A stretch of 36,058 bases of DNA from NCBI GenBank assembly GCA_029263115.1, contig JAJCYC010000336.1, positions 1-36,058 of the forward strand, written 5' to 3'. The notes beneath the pieces were generated by a model. The model saw nothing but the letters and a program-made list of their open reading frames with translations, was not told the origin of the DNA and ran no database searches. Shown here in pieces: positions 1 to 7,586 of the stretch. A program made the position numbers and the translations under genes. This DNA comes from Pseudonocardia sp. Lineage in GTDB: Bacteria; Actinomycetota; Actinomycetes; Mycobacteriales; Pseudonocardiaceae. Numbering within the stretch: position 1 is the first letter of the stretch; every line of letters starts with the position of its first letter.

Positions 1-789
1 CGGCGCGACGGTGTCGTAGAGCGCCTCGGCGGCGGCCATCTTCATCGGCTGCTGCTCGGTCATCAACCGGGCCTGCAGGTCGCCGGTCACCACCACGCCG
101 GCGCTGGCGACCAGCACGGTGACCAGGGCCAGCCGGATGGAGGGACCGAACACCTCGGTGTGCTGACGCCGGGAGAGGTGCCAGGCGCTGATGGCCAGCA
201 CGAACACCCCGGCGGTGACGAAGCACGCCGTGATGGTGTGGGTGAACGCGCCGACCGCCGTCGAGTTGGTCAGCACCGCCCCGAAGTCCGTCAGCTCGGC
301 CCGCCCGGCGGCGTCGTTGACCACCGACCCGACCGGGTGCTGCATCCAGGAGCTGGCGGCCAGGATGAAGTACGCCGAGAGCAGCGTGCCGATCCCGGCC
401 AGCCAGATCGTGGCCGCGTGCACCTTCTTCGGCAGCCGGTCCCAGCCGAAGATCCACAGTCCGAGGAAGGTGGACTCCAGGAAGAAGGCGACCAGACCCT
501 CGATCGCCAGCGGGGCACCGAAGATGTCACCGACGAACCGGCTGTAGTCGCTCCAGTTCATCCCGAACTGGAACTCCTGGACGATCCCGGTGACCACACC
601 CATCGCAAAGTTGATCAGGAACAGCTTGCCCCAGAACTTCGTCATCCGCAGGTAGTTCTCGTCGCCGGTCCGCACCCAGGCGGTCTGCATACCGGCCACC
701 AGGAACGACAGCCCGATGGTCAGCGGCACGAACAGGAAGTGGTAGACGGTGACGATGGCGAACTGCCATCTCGCCAGGTCCAGGTTCAC
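1..789 (-). CDS. cydA: Cytochrome bd ubiquinol oxidase subunit I, 3' end beyond window
   Basis: Subunit I of the membrane-bound cytochrome bd oxidase, which oxidises quinol and reduces oxygen at very low oxygen tension. The N-terminal 263 residues are visible, starting MNLDLARWQFAIVTVYHFLF. They include the conserved quinol-oxidase stretches KLFLINFAMGVVTG, EFQFGMNWSDYSRFVGDIFG, GLVAFFLESTFLGLW and the conserved S-x-W-M-Q-H-P-V-G motif. Several hydrophobic helices are obvious. The start is GTG at 789, preceded by a good GAGGGAGA ribosome site. The frame is open to the window edge, so the C-terminal half and any cydB lie outside. A cluster of DosR-type boxes lies 80-160 bp upstream, suggesting hypoxic induction. 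The identification is secure from sequence motifs; the regulation is inferred. Confidence 0.95.
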   Translation of the reverse strand, partial: MNLDLARWQFAIVTVYHFLFVPLTIGLSFLVAGMQTAWVRTGDENYLRMTKFWGKLFLINFAMGVVTGIVQEFQFGMNWSDYSRFVGDIFGAPLAIEGLVAFFLESTFLGLWIFGWDRLPKKVHAATIWLAGIGTLLSAYFILAASSWMQHPVGSVVNDAAGRAELTDFGAVLTNSTAVGAFTHTITACFVTAGVFVLAISAWHLSRRQHTEVFGPSIRLALVTVLVASAGVVVTGDLQARLMTEQQPMKMAAAEALYDTVAP

Positions 790-866
790 GGTGTCTCCCT
801 CTGGTGTGTCGGCCGCTGTCGGTGGCGTTACCGACAGCCTGCGGTGTGCCGGGCTCGGGCGGGCAG

Positions 867-947
867 GGGACGAGCGGCCCGAAGATCAGGCGGTGCGGCC
901 CGACGATCAGGGGCCGGGAGTCCCGGTCAGTTCGGGACCTTCGGCCC
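867..947 (-). promoter_or_regulatory. Array of DosR-type boxes upstream of cydA
   Basis: Three good matches to GGGAC-N4-GNCCC lie here: 867-880 (GGGAC GAGC GGCCC, both halves perfect), 911-924 (GGGCC GGGA GTCCC, one mismatch) and 934-947 (GGGAC CTTC GGCCC, perfect, with the flanking TTC and GAG of the mycobacterial 20-mer). A weaker site at 888-901 has a perfect right half, GGCCC. Centres are near 873.5, 894.5, 917.5 and 940.5, about two helical turns apart. The nearest centre is about 85 bp from the cydA start. The motif is known from Mycobacterium tuberculosis DosR; its use here is inferred from the DevR encoded in this window. Confidence 0.75.
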
Positions 948-956
948 GAGGTGCGG

Positions 957-2024
957 TCACCACAGCTGGGCGCGGTCGTGCGGGTCGCGCCGATCGCATC
1001 GGTACCGGCCGGGTCCCTGTTCGGGGCCTGCGAGCAGCAGGTCCTCTACCGGCAGCCGCGGGCTGCCGACCACCGGCCAGCCGTATCCGATCCGCAGCAC
1101 CGCCTGCGGCGGCCGGGCCGTCCCGACGAGCTCCCGGACGGCCGCCCGGATCTCCGGCAGCTCGACGAGCTGGGACACCGGAGAGACCGCGAGCCCGTGC
1201 GCCGTGGCGGTGAGCAGGACCCGCTGCAACGCCTCGCCGGCCAGCAGATCACCGAGCGGCCCGGCGGTGTGCGCGGTGAGCGTCGCGATCAGCGGCTCGC
1301 TCTCGAAACTAGAGTGCCCGGCCGGTTCCGGGCGCCGGTCGCCGGTGAAGTCGCGCAACACCCACGGGTCCCTCGGTGCCGGTGCCGGCCCACCGGCGCG
1401 GGCCGACACCCCGTCGCCGCGCGAACCGGTCTCGCCGCTCCACAACCCGAACTCGGCTACGAACCGGGGATCGGCCAGCTGCCGCCGGTGGGCTCGTGCG
1501 GACAGCTCACCGAGCTTCGCCAGCCGCTCCGGATCGGCGACGATGTCCAGCGTCGCTCCTTCGCGGCGGGCCGCCGAGCGGAGCTCGTGCCGGTGGGCGC
1601 CGGATACCGGATCGTCGGCGAAGGGCCGGCGGTTGGTCCGGCGCAGCGGTATCGCCGCGACCAGCGCGGCCTCCTCCGGCGTCGGTGGCTTCGCACCGCC
1701 GACGCGCACCTTGGCCAGCAACGTCGGGTGCCGCGGCTCCGGCATCCGGGTCACGATCGGGCGGACACCCACCTCGGACAGCGCCAGACGCAGGTTGAAC
1801 AGTGCCGCGCCGCAGCTCATCCGCAGTTCCACGCCGTCGGGGTCGGCGACCGGGAGCTGGCGTCGCGGGTCGGCGTGCAACTCGATCGCGGACTCGGTCA
1901 ACCGGAACCGCCACGGTTGGGTGTTGTGCACCGACGGCGCGCGGCCAGCGGCGCGCAGGACCCGTCGGACCTGCTCAGCGGTCAGCCCCATGGTCCCGCT
2001 GACTCGTGCGGTGACCTCGGCCAT
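957..2024 (-). CDS. Acg/Rv3131-type nitroreductase family protein
   Basis: A 355-residue protein of the Acg family, divergent flavin nitroreductase-fold proteins typical of dormancy regulons. In mycobacteria Acg-type proteins bind FMN but lack clear reductase activity, so the substrate is unknown. The family signature A-P-S-V-H-N-T-Q-P-W lies near residue 29. Further blocks are RRTNRRPF in the middle and LTATAHGLAVSPVSQLVELP near the C-terminus. The ATG at 2024 is chosen because AGGAGG sits a few bases upstream; the open frame extends further upstream but reads as non-coding. A DosR-type box pair lies about 80-115 bp upstream, between this gene and sulP, so it probably has its own promoter. 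A second family member is at 12120. Confidence 0.9.
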   Translation of the reverse strand: MAEVTARVSGTMGLTAEQVRRVLRAAGRAPSVHNTQPWRFRLTESAIELHADPRRQLPVADPDGVELRMSCGAALFNLRLALSEVGVRPIVTRMPEPRHPTLLAKVRVGGAKPPTPEEAALVAAIPLRRTNRRPFADDPVSGAHRHELRSAARREGATLDIVADPERLAKLGELSARAHRRQLADPRFVAEFGLWSGETGSRGDGVSARAGGPAPAPRDPWVLRDFTGDRRPEPAGHSSFESEPLIATLTAHTAGPLGDLLAGEALQRVLLTATAHGLAVSPVSQLVELPEIRAAVRELVGTARPPQAVLRIGYGWPVVGSPRLPVEDLLLAGPEQGPGRYRCDRRDPHDRAQLW

Positions 2025-2104
2025 CACTACCTCCTGGGATCCGTCCACCGGGATGGTGCAGGCCGCGCCGATGCCGGCGCACCGGCCGAGACGACCCAGG
2101 TCAG

Positions 2105-2140
2105 GGGACTTTGGGCCTGTCCTTCCGGGCCCTTCGACGC
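2105..2140. promoter_or_regulatory. DosR-type box pair before the nitroreductase
   Basis: 2105-2118 reads GGGAC TTTG GGCCT, one mismatch from GGGAC-N4-GNCCC and very like mycobacterial sites. 2127-2140 reads GGGCC CTTC GACGC with one mismatch per half. Centres are 22 bp apart. The nearer centre is about 87 bp upstream of the nitroreductase ATG at 2024. Confidence 0.65.
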
Positions 2141-2221
2141 GACCGATCACCGAGCGTGACGCTGAGGTCCCGTTGCGGCCGGTGGGCATCTCAAGTCCCC
2201 GGCGACACCGCCGGGCCGCGA

Positions 2222-3883
2222 TCACGACGACTGCGTGGTCTCGGCTCGGTAGGCGGCCACGGCGGTCGGCAGCGTGGGGAAGATGCGGTCCTTGCCGATC
2301 CGCTCCAGCAGGCCGGACGGCCGCAGGTCGGCGCGCAGGTCCTGCTTGACCCTGGCCATCGCCAGCACCACCCCGCGCCGGTCCAGCTCGTCGGCCAGCC
2401 CGAGCAGCATGTCCGCCGCCGTGAGGTCGATCTCGATCACCGCTTCGGCATTGAGCAGCAGCCAGGCCGGTGGGGTTGGGGCGTGGTCGAGCGCGTCCAG
2501 CGCGCGGTGGTGGAAGTCCTCGGCGTTGGCGAAACACAGCGGGGCGTCGTAGCGGTAGACGACCAGGCCGGGCACGACCGTGGAGTCCGGGTAGTCGTCG
2601 ATGTCGTGCATGCCGGCCAGGCCGGGGACGTAGCCCAGGATGCCGTCGTGTGGCCGGGACACCCGGCGCAGAAGATCGAGAACGGACAGGCCCACCGCCA
2701 CCAGCACCCCGGTCAGCACGCCCAGGACCAGCACCGCCGCTGTGGTGGACACGGCCAGCAGCAGCTCGGTGCGCCGGAACCGGGCGATCCGCCGGAACTC
2801 CGCCATCTCCACCAGCCGCAGCGCCGCGTAGATCACCAGCCCGCCCAGCGCCGCCGTGGGCAGTGTGGCCAGCAGCGGTCCGCCGACCGCCAGCACGACA
2901 AGCACCGCTCCTAGCGTGACCAGCGAGTACAGCTGGGTGCGGGCCCCGGCGGCGTCGGCCAGCGCGGTCCGGCTGCCGCTGCTGCTGACCGGGAAGCCGG
3001 AGAACAGCCCGGTGGCCACGTTCACCGCGCCGAGGGCGAGCATCTCCCGGTCGGGGTCGAGCCGCTCACCCTGCCGGGACTGGAACGCCCGCCCGGTGAG
3101 GACGGTGTCGACATAGCCCACCACCGCCACCCCGACGGCCGGGAACGTCAGCGCGGCCAGCTCGGATAGCGTGACCATGGGCAATGTCGGTGCCGGTAGG
3201 CCGGCGGGCACCGCGCCGACGGTGCGGACGCCGTGGTCGCCCAGCCCGAGCACCGCCGCCGCACCGGCGGCCAGCAACACCGCCAACAGCGGCCCCGGCA
3301 TCTTCGGCAGCCATCGGCCGACGGCCAGCAGGAACACCAGGACCGAGGCCGCCATGGCCAGCGTCGGCGGGTGCACCGAGGGCAGCCCGCGCACTGCGGC
3401 GGCCAGCTGGTCGCCGACGCCGCCGCCGTGTACCGGGATCCCGGTGACGTTGCCGAGCTGGCCGACGATCATGATGCCGGCTATCCCGGCCATGTAGCCC
3501 ACCAGCACCGGGCGAGACAGCATGTCGGCCAGGAACCCCAGCCGGATCAGCCGTCCCAGCAGGCAGACCAGCCCGACCAGGATCGCGAGCGCGGCCGCCA
3601 GCACCGGCGCCCGGTCGGGGTGTGCGGCGGCGATCGGGGCCACGGCCACGGCGGTCATCAGCGCGGTCGTGGACTCTGGGCCGATGGACAGCTGTCGGGC
3701 CGACCCGACGAACGCGTACACCACGAGCGCAGCGGCCGATGCCCACAGCCCGGCCAACGGCGGCACCCCGGCCACCCCGGCGTAGGCCAGTACCTGCGGA
3801 ACCAGGTAGGCCGCGACGGTGATGCCGGCGATCACGTCGCGTCGTGGCGCCGCGCCGAACCGTCGCACCACCCAGCTACGCAC
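2222..3883 (-). CDS. SulP-family anion transporter with STAS domain
   Basis: A 553-residue SulP/SLC26-type membrane transporter. The first ~400 residues are strongly hydrophobic with many helices. They open with DVIAGITVAAYLVPQVLAYA, the characteristic SulP entry helix, followed by G-x-S-x-x-L-S-I-G-P-E-S-T. The last ~130 residues form a soluble STAS domain (LLLNAEAVIEIDLTAADML, then VVLAMARVKQDL). Substrates in the family include sulfate, bicarbonate and dicarboxylates, and none can be assigned here. The start is GTG at 3883 with GGAAGGGG upstream. It is divergent from the USP at 4066, with a DosR-type box pair in the shared spacer. SulP genes beside USP genes are known in DosR regulons (Rv1739c in M. 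tuberculosis). Confidence 0.92.
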   Translation of the reverse strand: MRSWVVRRFGAAPRRDVIAGITVAAYLVPQVLAYAGVAGVPPLAGLWASAAALVVYAFVGSARQLSIGPESTTALMTAVAVAPIAAAHPDRAPVLAAALAILVGLVCLLGRLIRLGFLADMLSRPVLVGYMAGIAGIMIVGQLGNVTGIPVHGGGVGDQLAAAVRGLPSVHPPTLAMAASVLVFLLAVGRWLPKMPGPLLAVLLAAGAAAVLGLGDHGVRTVGAVPAGLPAPTLPMVTLSELAALTFPAVGVAVVGYVDTVLTGRAFQSRQGERLDPDREMLALGAVNVATGLFSGFPVSSSGSRTALADAAGARTQLYSLVTLGAVLVVLAVGGPLLATLPTAALGGLVIYAALRLVEMAEFRRIARFRRTELLLAVSTTAAVLVLGVLTGVLVAVGLSVLDLLRRVSRPHDGILGYVPGLAGMHDIDDYPDSTVVPGLVVYRYDAPLCFANAEDFHHRALDALDHAPTPPAWLLLNAEAVIEIDLTAADMLLGLADELDRRGVVLAMARVKQDLRADLRPSGLLERIGKDRIFPTLPTAVAAYRAETTQSS

Positions 3884-3940
3884 CGCTGCCCCTTCCGGAG
3901 GAGGCCTTCAGCTTGCCACCCCGCGGCGGTTGTCGATCAG

Positions 3941-3976
3941 CAGCCGACGGTCCCGTCGACGCGGGACGTTCGTCCG
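3941..3976. promoter_or_regulatory. DosR-type box pair between sulP and usp
   Basis: 3963-3976 reads GGGAC GTTC GTCCG, one mismatch from GGGAC-N4-GNCCC. 3941-3954 reads CAGCC GACG GTCCC with one perfect half. Centres are 22 bp apart. They lie about 60-90 bp from the sulP start and 95-120 bp from the usp start, so either or both genes could be served. Confidence 0.6.
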
Positions 3977-4065
3977 TGTCGAGGCTGGTCAGGGTGCGAG
4001 TAAACCAGAGCTGACCGATCGTCGAGGAGGCCGAAAGACATGTCCGAGCAGCCGGGAGGCACGTC

Positions 4066-4938
4066 ATGACCGAACGGGACCGGCCGCTGGTGGTGGTCGG
4101 CGTGGACGGCTCCACGAGCGCCACGCAAGCGGCCCGCTGGGCGGCGGCCGCGATGTCCGATCGGCGGCCGAGGCTGCGGTTGCTGCACGTGTCCGACCGC
4201 CCGGTTCCGCACTGGCTGTGCGATCTGGTCACCGAACTCGGACCGGACACCGAGGTCAGCCAGGTGCCGCTGCGCGACGGGCGAGGCGAGGGCCCTGCGC
4301 CGCCGCAATCCACCGAGGCCGGGATCCGGGCCGCCACCGCGCTCGCGGACGCGGCCACCGATGCCGACCTCGCCGTGGTCGGCAGCTACGGCGCCGGCGG
4401 CGGGGTCCAGGTGGGATCCACCGCGCTCGCCCTGCTCGACCTGGTCACCTGCCCGGTGGCGGTAGTCCGGGGCTCCCGGCGTGAGGACCCGCCGCCGGAG
4501 CACGGCCCGGTCGTGGTGGGCTTCGACGGATCCGAGTCGTCGGCCGCCGCGCGCGAGATCGGCGCCCGGCTGGCCGGTGGGGCGAGTGCACCGCTGTTCG
4601 TGGCGCACACCTGGTCCGACGTCGGCGCAGACGCCCGGCGAGGCCTCTATCGGCAGCTGGACACCTGGGACGCACTGGCCGACGAGGCGCGGACGATGGT
4701 CGACGAGGCGGTCGAAACCGTGCGTGGCCGCCACCCCGGGCTGACGGTGAAGCCGCACGTGGTCGGAGACACCCCGCTGCGCGACCTGCTCGACGCCGCC
4801 GCAACGGCCCGGATGGTCGTCGTCGGACAGCGTGGGGCGCGACCGGCCTCGATCACCCGGCTCGGCTCCACCAGCCGGGGGCTGGTCGAGTTCGCCCCGT
4901 GCCCGGTGGTGGTCGTCCCGCCGGGCCGGTGCCCGTGA
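4066..4938 (+). CDS. Tandem-domain universal stress protein
   Basis: A 290-residue protein with two UspA-type domains. Domain 1 begins LVVVGVDGSTSATQAARWAA. Domain 2 begins near residue 146 (GPVVVGFDGSESS). The ATP-binding motif G-2x-G-9x-G-S/T is exact in domain 2 (GQRGARPASITRLGS) but shortened to seven spacer residues in domain 1 (GSYGAGGGVQVGS), which may weaken nucleotide binding there. Tandem USPs such as Rv2623 bind ATP and slow growth in dormant mycobacteria; a similar role is inferred. The ATG is preceded by GGGAGG. It is the first gene of a plus-strand group with the USP at 5078 and the PPOX gene, downstream of a DosR-type box pair. Confidence 0.92.
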   Translation: MTERDRPLVVVGVDGSTSATQAARWAAAAMSDRRPRLRLLHVSDRPVPHWLCDLVTELGPDTEVSQVPLRDGRGEGPAPPQSTEAGIRAATALADAATDADLAVVGSYGAGGGVQVGSTALALLDLVTCPVAVVRGSRREDPPPEHGPVVVGFDGSESSAAAREIGARLAGGASAPLFVAHTWSDVGADARRGLYRQLDTWDALADEARTMVDEAVETVRGRHPGLTVKPHVVGDTPLRDLLDAAATARMVVVGQRGARPASITRLGSTSRGLVEFAPCPVVVVPPGRCP

Positions 4939-5011
4939 GCGGGTGGCCAGGGGGCCCGGCCGGGACGGGCCCTATGGCCGTAGCCCGACAGGGGGCGCGA
5001 GCCGACAGTGA

Positions 5012-5028
5012 GGCCGGGAACCCCGGCC
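5012..5028 (+). other. Short inverted repeat between two usp genes
   Basis: GGCCGGG and CCCGGCC arms (7 bp, perfect) flank a 3-base loop in the 139-bp gap after the first USP. No T-run follows, so a Rho-independent terminator is doubtful. It may be only a mRNA hairpin. Confidence 0.25.
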
Positions 5029-5077
5029 GTGACCCGCGGGCCGGGCGCCGGCCGCGACGAACGTGAGGAGCAAGCAG

Positions 5078-5962
5078 ATGGACGCCCGACCGACCTCTCC
5101 GAAGACCGAGACCGCCCCGATCGTGGTCGGGGTCGACCGCTCGGGCGCGGCTCTGGCCGCTACCCGTTGGGCGGCCGAGCAGGCCCGTGACCTCGGGGTG
5201 CCACTGGTAGTGGTGCATGCCGCGCCGTACCTGACCGCCGCCGCGCCCGCCGAGAAGCAACCGAGGCGTCGGGCCCGCGGCATCCTCGCCCGGGCCTGGA
5301 CCGAGGCGATCCGGCTCGCCCCTGGCCTGAGCGGGCACACCGAGCTGACCACCGACGACCCCCGGTCGGCGCTGACACGTATCTCCGCCGGGGCGCGGCT
5401 GCTGGTGCTCGGGCTGCCCGGCTCCGGCGGGATCGAGGAGCTGCAGTTCGGCTCGCCCATCTCCGGGGTGCCCGACCACGCCGGATGCCCGGTGGTGGGG
5501 GTGCGGACCTGGCCGCTCCCGGACACCGGCGAACGCGAGATCGTGGTCGGCGTGCGAGACGTCCCGGGCGACGCCGCCGTGATCGACACCGCGTTCCAGG
5601 AAGCGGAGCGTCGAGGCCGGCGGCTGCTGGTGCTGCACTCCGGTCCGGAGGCCCGCGACGACCGGTCCTACCAGCGACAGGTACTCGAACAGCTCGACAC
5701 GTGGCGCCGCCGGCATCCGGACGTCCGATTCCACTACAAGGTCGAACCGGGTCCGGCCGCCCTCGCGCTGCTACGCCGGACCGAGGACGCCGAGCTGATC
5801 GTGCTCGGACGGCACGCCAAGGGTCCGATTGCCCGCGCTGTGCTCGGCTCCACCAGCCGGGCCCTGCTGCGGCACTCCCAGGTCCCGGTCTGGGTGCTGG
5901 ACCGGACCGGGTCCACAGCGGAGCGGTCCGACCGGTCCGAACCCGCCGTCGCCGGTCGCTGA
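5078..5962 (+). CDS. Tandem-domain universal stress protein
   Basis: A 294-residue two-domain USP. Domain 1 starts IVVGVDRSGAALAATRWAAE and carries the nucleotide motif GLPGSGGIEELQFGS, spaced as in ATP-binding USPs. Domain 2 starts REIVVGVRDVPGDAAVIDTA. Its motif reads GRHAKGPIARAVLGS, with the second glycine replaced by alanine, so it may bind nucleotide poorly. The ATG at 5078 is chosen over an in-frame GTG at 5063 because GAGGAGC sits correctly before it. The stop TGA at 5960-5962 overlaps the ribosome site of the PPOX gene, so the two are almost certainly co-transcribed and coupled. A dormancy role is inferred from family and context. Confidence 0.9.
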   Translation: MDARPTSPKTETAPIVVGVDRSGAALAATRWAAEQARDLGVPLVVVHAAPYLTAAAPAEKQPRRRARGILARAWTEAIRLAPGLSGHTELTTDDPRSALTRISAGARLLVLGLPGSGGIEELQFGSPISGVPDHAGCPVVGVRTWPLPDTGEREIVVGVRDVPGDAAVIDTAFQEAERRGRRLLVLHSGPEARDDRSYQRQVLEQLDTWRRRHPDVRFHYKVEPGPAALALLRRTEDAELIVLGRHAKGPIARAVLGSTSRALLRHSQVPVWVLDRTGSTAERSDRSEPAVAGR

Positions 5963-5973
5963 GGAGCCGTCCC

Positions 5974-6435
5974 ATGGGTACCACTCAGCACCGCGACCCC
6001 GCCGTCACGCTCGACGTGTCCGAGTCCTGGGCACTGGTGCGCGAAGCTGTAGTCGGCCGGCTGGCGGTGGTCACGATTGATCAACTCTCGCCGGACGTCT
6101 TCCCGGTCAACCATGTCGTCGATCACGGCAGCGTCGTGTTCCGTACCGCACCGGGAACCAAGCTGTCGGCCGCCGTGGACCGTCCCGTCGCGTTCGAGGT
6201 GGACGGCTACGACCCGGACACGGGTGTGGCATGGAGCGTGGTCATCAAAGGGATCGCGCGCGAGGTGCGGAGGCTCTACGACGTGGTCGACGCCATCGAC
6301 CTGCCGCTGTTTCCCTGGCATGCCGCACCAAAGCCACGGATCGTACGGATCGAGCCCGAAGAGATCAGCGGGCGGCGCTTCCACATCCTCGACCGTCCGG
6401 CGCAGGTGCCTCCCCGGCGGGCCGCTCCGGAATGA
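5974..6435 (+). CDS. Pyridoxamine 5'-phosphate oxidase-fold flavoprotein
   Basis: A 153-residue small protein of the PNPOx-like split-barrel family, which binds FMN or F420 and includes many actinobacterial reductases. The run LVREAVVGRLAVVTIDQLSPDVFPVNHVV is the typical first strand pair. VVFRTAPGTKLSAAVDRPVAFEVDGYD and WSVVIKGIAREV follow in family order. A conserved W-H-A-A-P-K-P-R-I-V-R-I segment near residue 118 is also typical. The ATG at 5974 is preceded by GAGGAG, which overlaps the previous USP stop. It converges on acetate kinase with a 25-bp gap. The cofactor and substrate cannot be decided from the sequence. Relatives such as Rv2031c-region PPOX proteins are linked to hypoxia regulons. 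Confidence 0.85.
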   Translation: MGTTQHRDPAVTLDVSESWALVREAVVGRLAVVTIDQLSPDVFPVNHVVDHGSVVFRTAPGTKLSAAVDRPVAFEVDGYDPDTGVAWSVVIKGIAREVRRLYDVVDAIDLPLFPWHAAPKPRIVRIEPEEISGRRFHILDRPAQVPPRRAAPE

Positions 6436-6460
6436 ACCTGAAAGATGTCCTGGATGGCAC

Positions 6461-7558
6461 TCAGGACGATCCGCGGAGGAGGCCACGGACCTCCCGGGCG
6501 ATCTCCAGGTCCTCCCGGGCACCGATCACTAGTGTCCGGACCCGCGCGTCGTCGGTGGATACGTCGAGGTCCGAACCGGGCGCGGAGGCGTTGCGGGCCG
6601 GATCGATCGTGACGCCGAGGTAGCCAAGCCGCTTTGCGGCCCGCCGCCGCACCAGCTCCGAGTTCTCGCCCACCCCACCGGTGAACACCAGCGCATCCAA
6701 GCCGCCGGTCGCGGCGGTCATCGCACCGATCCCGCCCACCAACCGGTGGACGTATACATCGAGGGCCAGCAGCGCATCTCGTTCGCCTCGACCGGCCGCT
6801 GCCTCGATGGCTCGCAGATCACCAGTCCCGGCCAGTCCGGCGAGCCCCGAGCGGTGCTCCAGCGCGACGGCCACCTCACGCGGCGTCAGGCCCTCGTGCT
6901 CGGTCAGCCACAGCACCAGCCCGGGGTCGACGCTGCCGGACCGGGTGGCCATGACCAGCCCTTCCAACGGGGTAAACCCCATGGTGGTGTCCACCGAACG
7001 GCCGTCGAGCACCGCCGCCAGGGAGGCGCCGGCGCCCAGGTGGCAGGTGACCAGCCGGCGCACCGGGCGGCCCAGCAGCCGCGCGGCGCGGCGTGCGCTG
7101 TAGGCGTGGGACAGCCCGTGGAAGCCGTACCGTCGCACGTGGTAGCGCTCCCGCCACTCGCGCGGGATGGCGTAGGTGGCGGCCCCGGCTGGCAGGGTGT
7201 GGTGGAAGGTGGTGTCGAAGCAGGCGACCGCCGGGGTCCGGGGCAGCAGGGCGGTCACCGCGTCCAGCGCGGCGAGCGACGGGGGCTGGTGCAGCGGGGC
7301 CAGGTCGGTGAGCTCGCGCAGCTCAGCCTCCACCATCTCGTCGACCACCGCCGGTCCGGTGAAGCGCTCGCCGCCGTGCGCCACCCGGTGCCCGACCGCG
7401 TCCGGCGCGGCCCACCCGGCGAGGATGTCCGTCAGCGCCGCCGCGTCGAACCCGTGCTCGCCGGACGGCAGGTCCGCGCTGTGCTCCAGCCGGTCCGCGC
7501 CATCCAGCAGCCGCAGCTTCAGGCTCGAAGAGCCGGCGTTGACCACCAGGACCCGCAT
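6461..7558 (-). CDS. ackA: Acetate kinase
   Basis: A 365-residue acetate kinase, interconverting acetyl phosphate + ADP and acetate + ATP in the cytosol. It starts MRVLVVNAGSSSLKLRLLDG, the phosphate-1 motif with the N-A-G-S-S-S-L-K signature. H-R-V-A-H-G-G lies near residue 58, and FDTTFHHTLP, RRYGFHGLSHAY, CHLGAGASLAAV and the catalytic-region MGFTPLEGLVMATRSGSVDPG follow. It is slightly short of the usual ~400 residues but all core motifs are present. The ATG at 7558 matches the canonical N-terminus; the ribosome site is weak, consistent with coupling to the phosphoketolase gene 28 bp upstream. Together they give the phosphoketolase to acetyl phosphate to ATP branch. Confidence 0.96.
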   Translation of the reverse strand: MRVLVVNAGSSSLKLRLLDGADRLEHSADLPSGEHGFDAAALTDILAGWAAPDAVGHRVAHGGERFTGPAVVDEMVEAELRELTDLAPLHQPPSLAALDAVTALLPRTPAVACFDTTFHHTLPAGAATYAIPREWRERYHVRRYGFHGLSHAYSARRAARLLGRPVRRLVTCHLGAGASLAAVLDGRSVDTTMGFTPLEGLVMATRSGSVDPGLVLWLTEHEGLTPREVAVALEHRSGLAGLAGTGDLRAIEAAAGRGERDALLALDVYVHRLVGGIGAMTAATGGLDALVFTGGVGENSELVRRRAAKRLGYLGVTIDPARNASAPGSDLDVSTDDARVRTLVIGAREDLEIAREVRGLLRGSS

Positions 7559-7586
7559 CAGCCCATGATCGCGCAACACCGTGGCC

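Noticed and set aside
10-789. Frameshift in cydA
   Set aside because: The minus-strand translation is continuous and matches the family through all 263 visible codons.
160-2349. Long plus-strand open frame over the first nitroreductase and sulP region
   Set aside because: It is antisense to well-recognised genes; its product is a low-complexity Arg/Gly/Pro sequence, typical of open shadow frames in high-GC DNA.
4947-4975. GGGAC-GGGCCC sequence as a DosR box before the second USP
   Set aside because: The halves are not separated by four bases, so it does not fit the box; the USP is more likely read from the upstream promoter.
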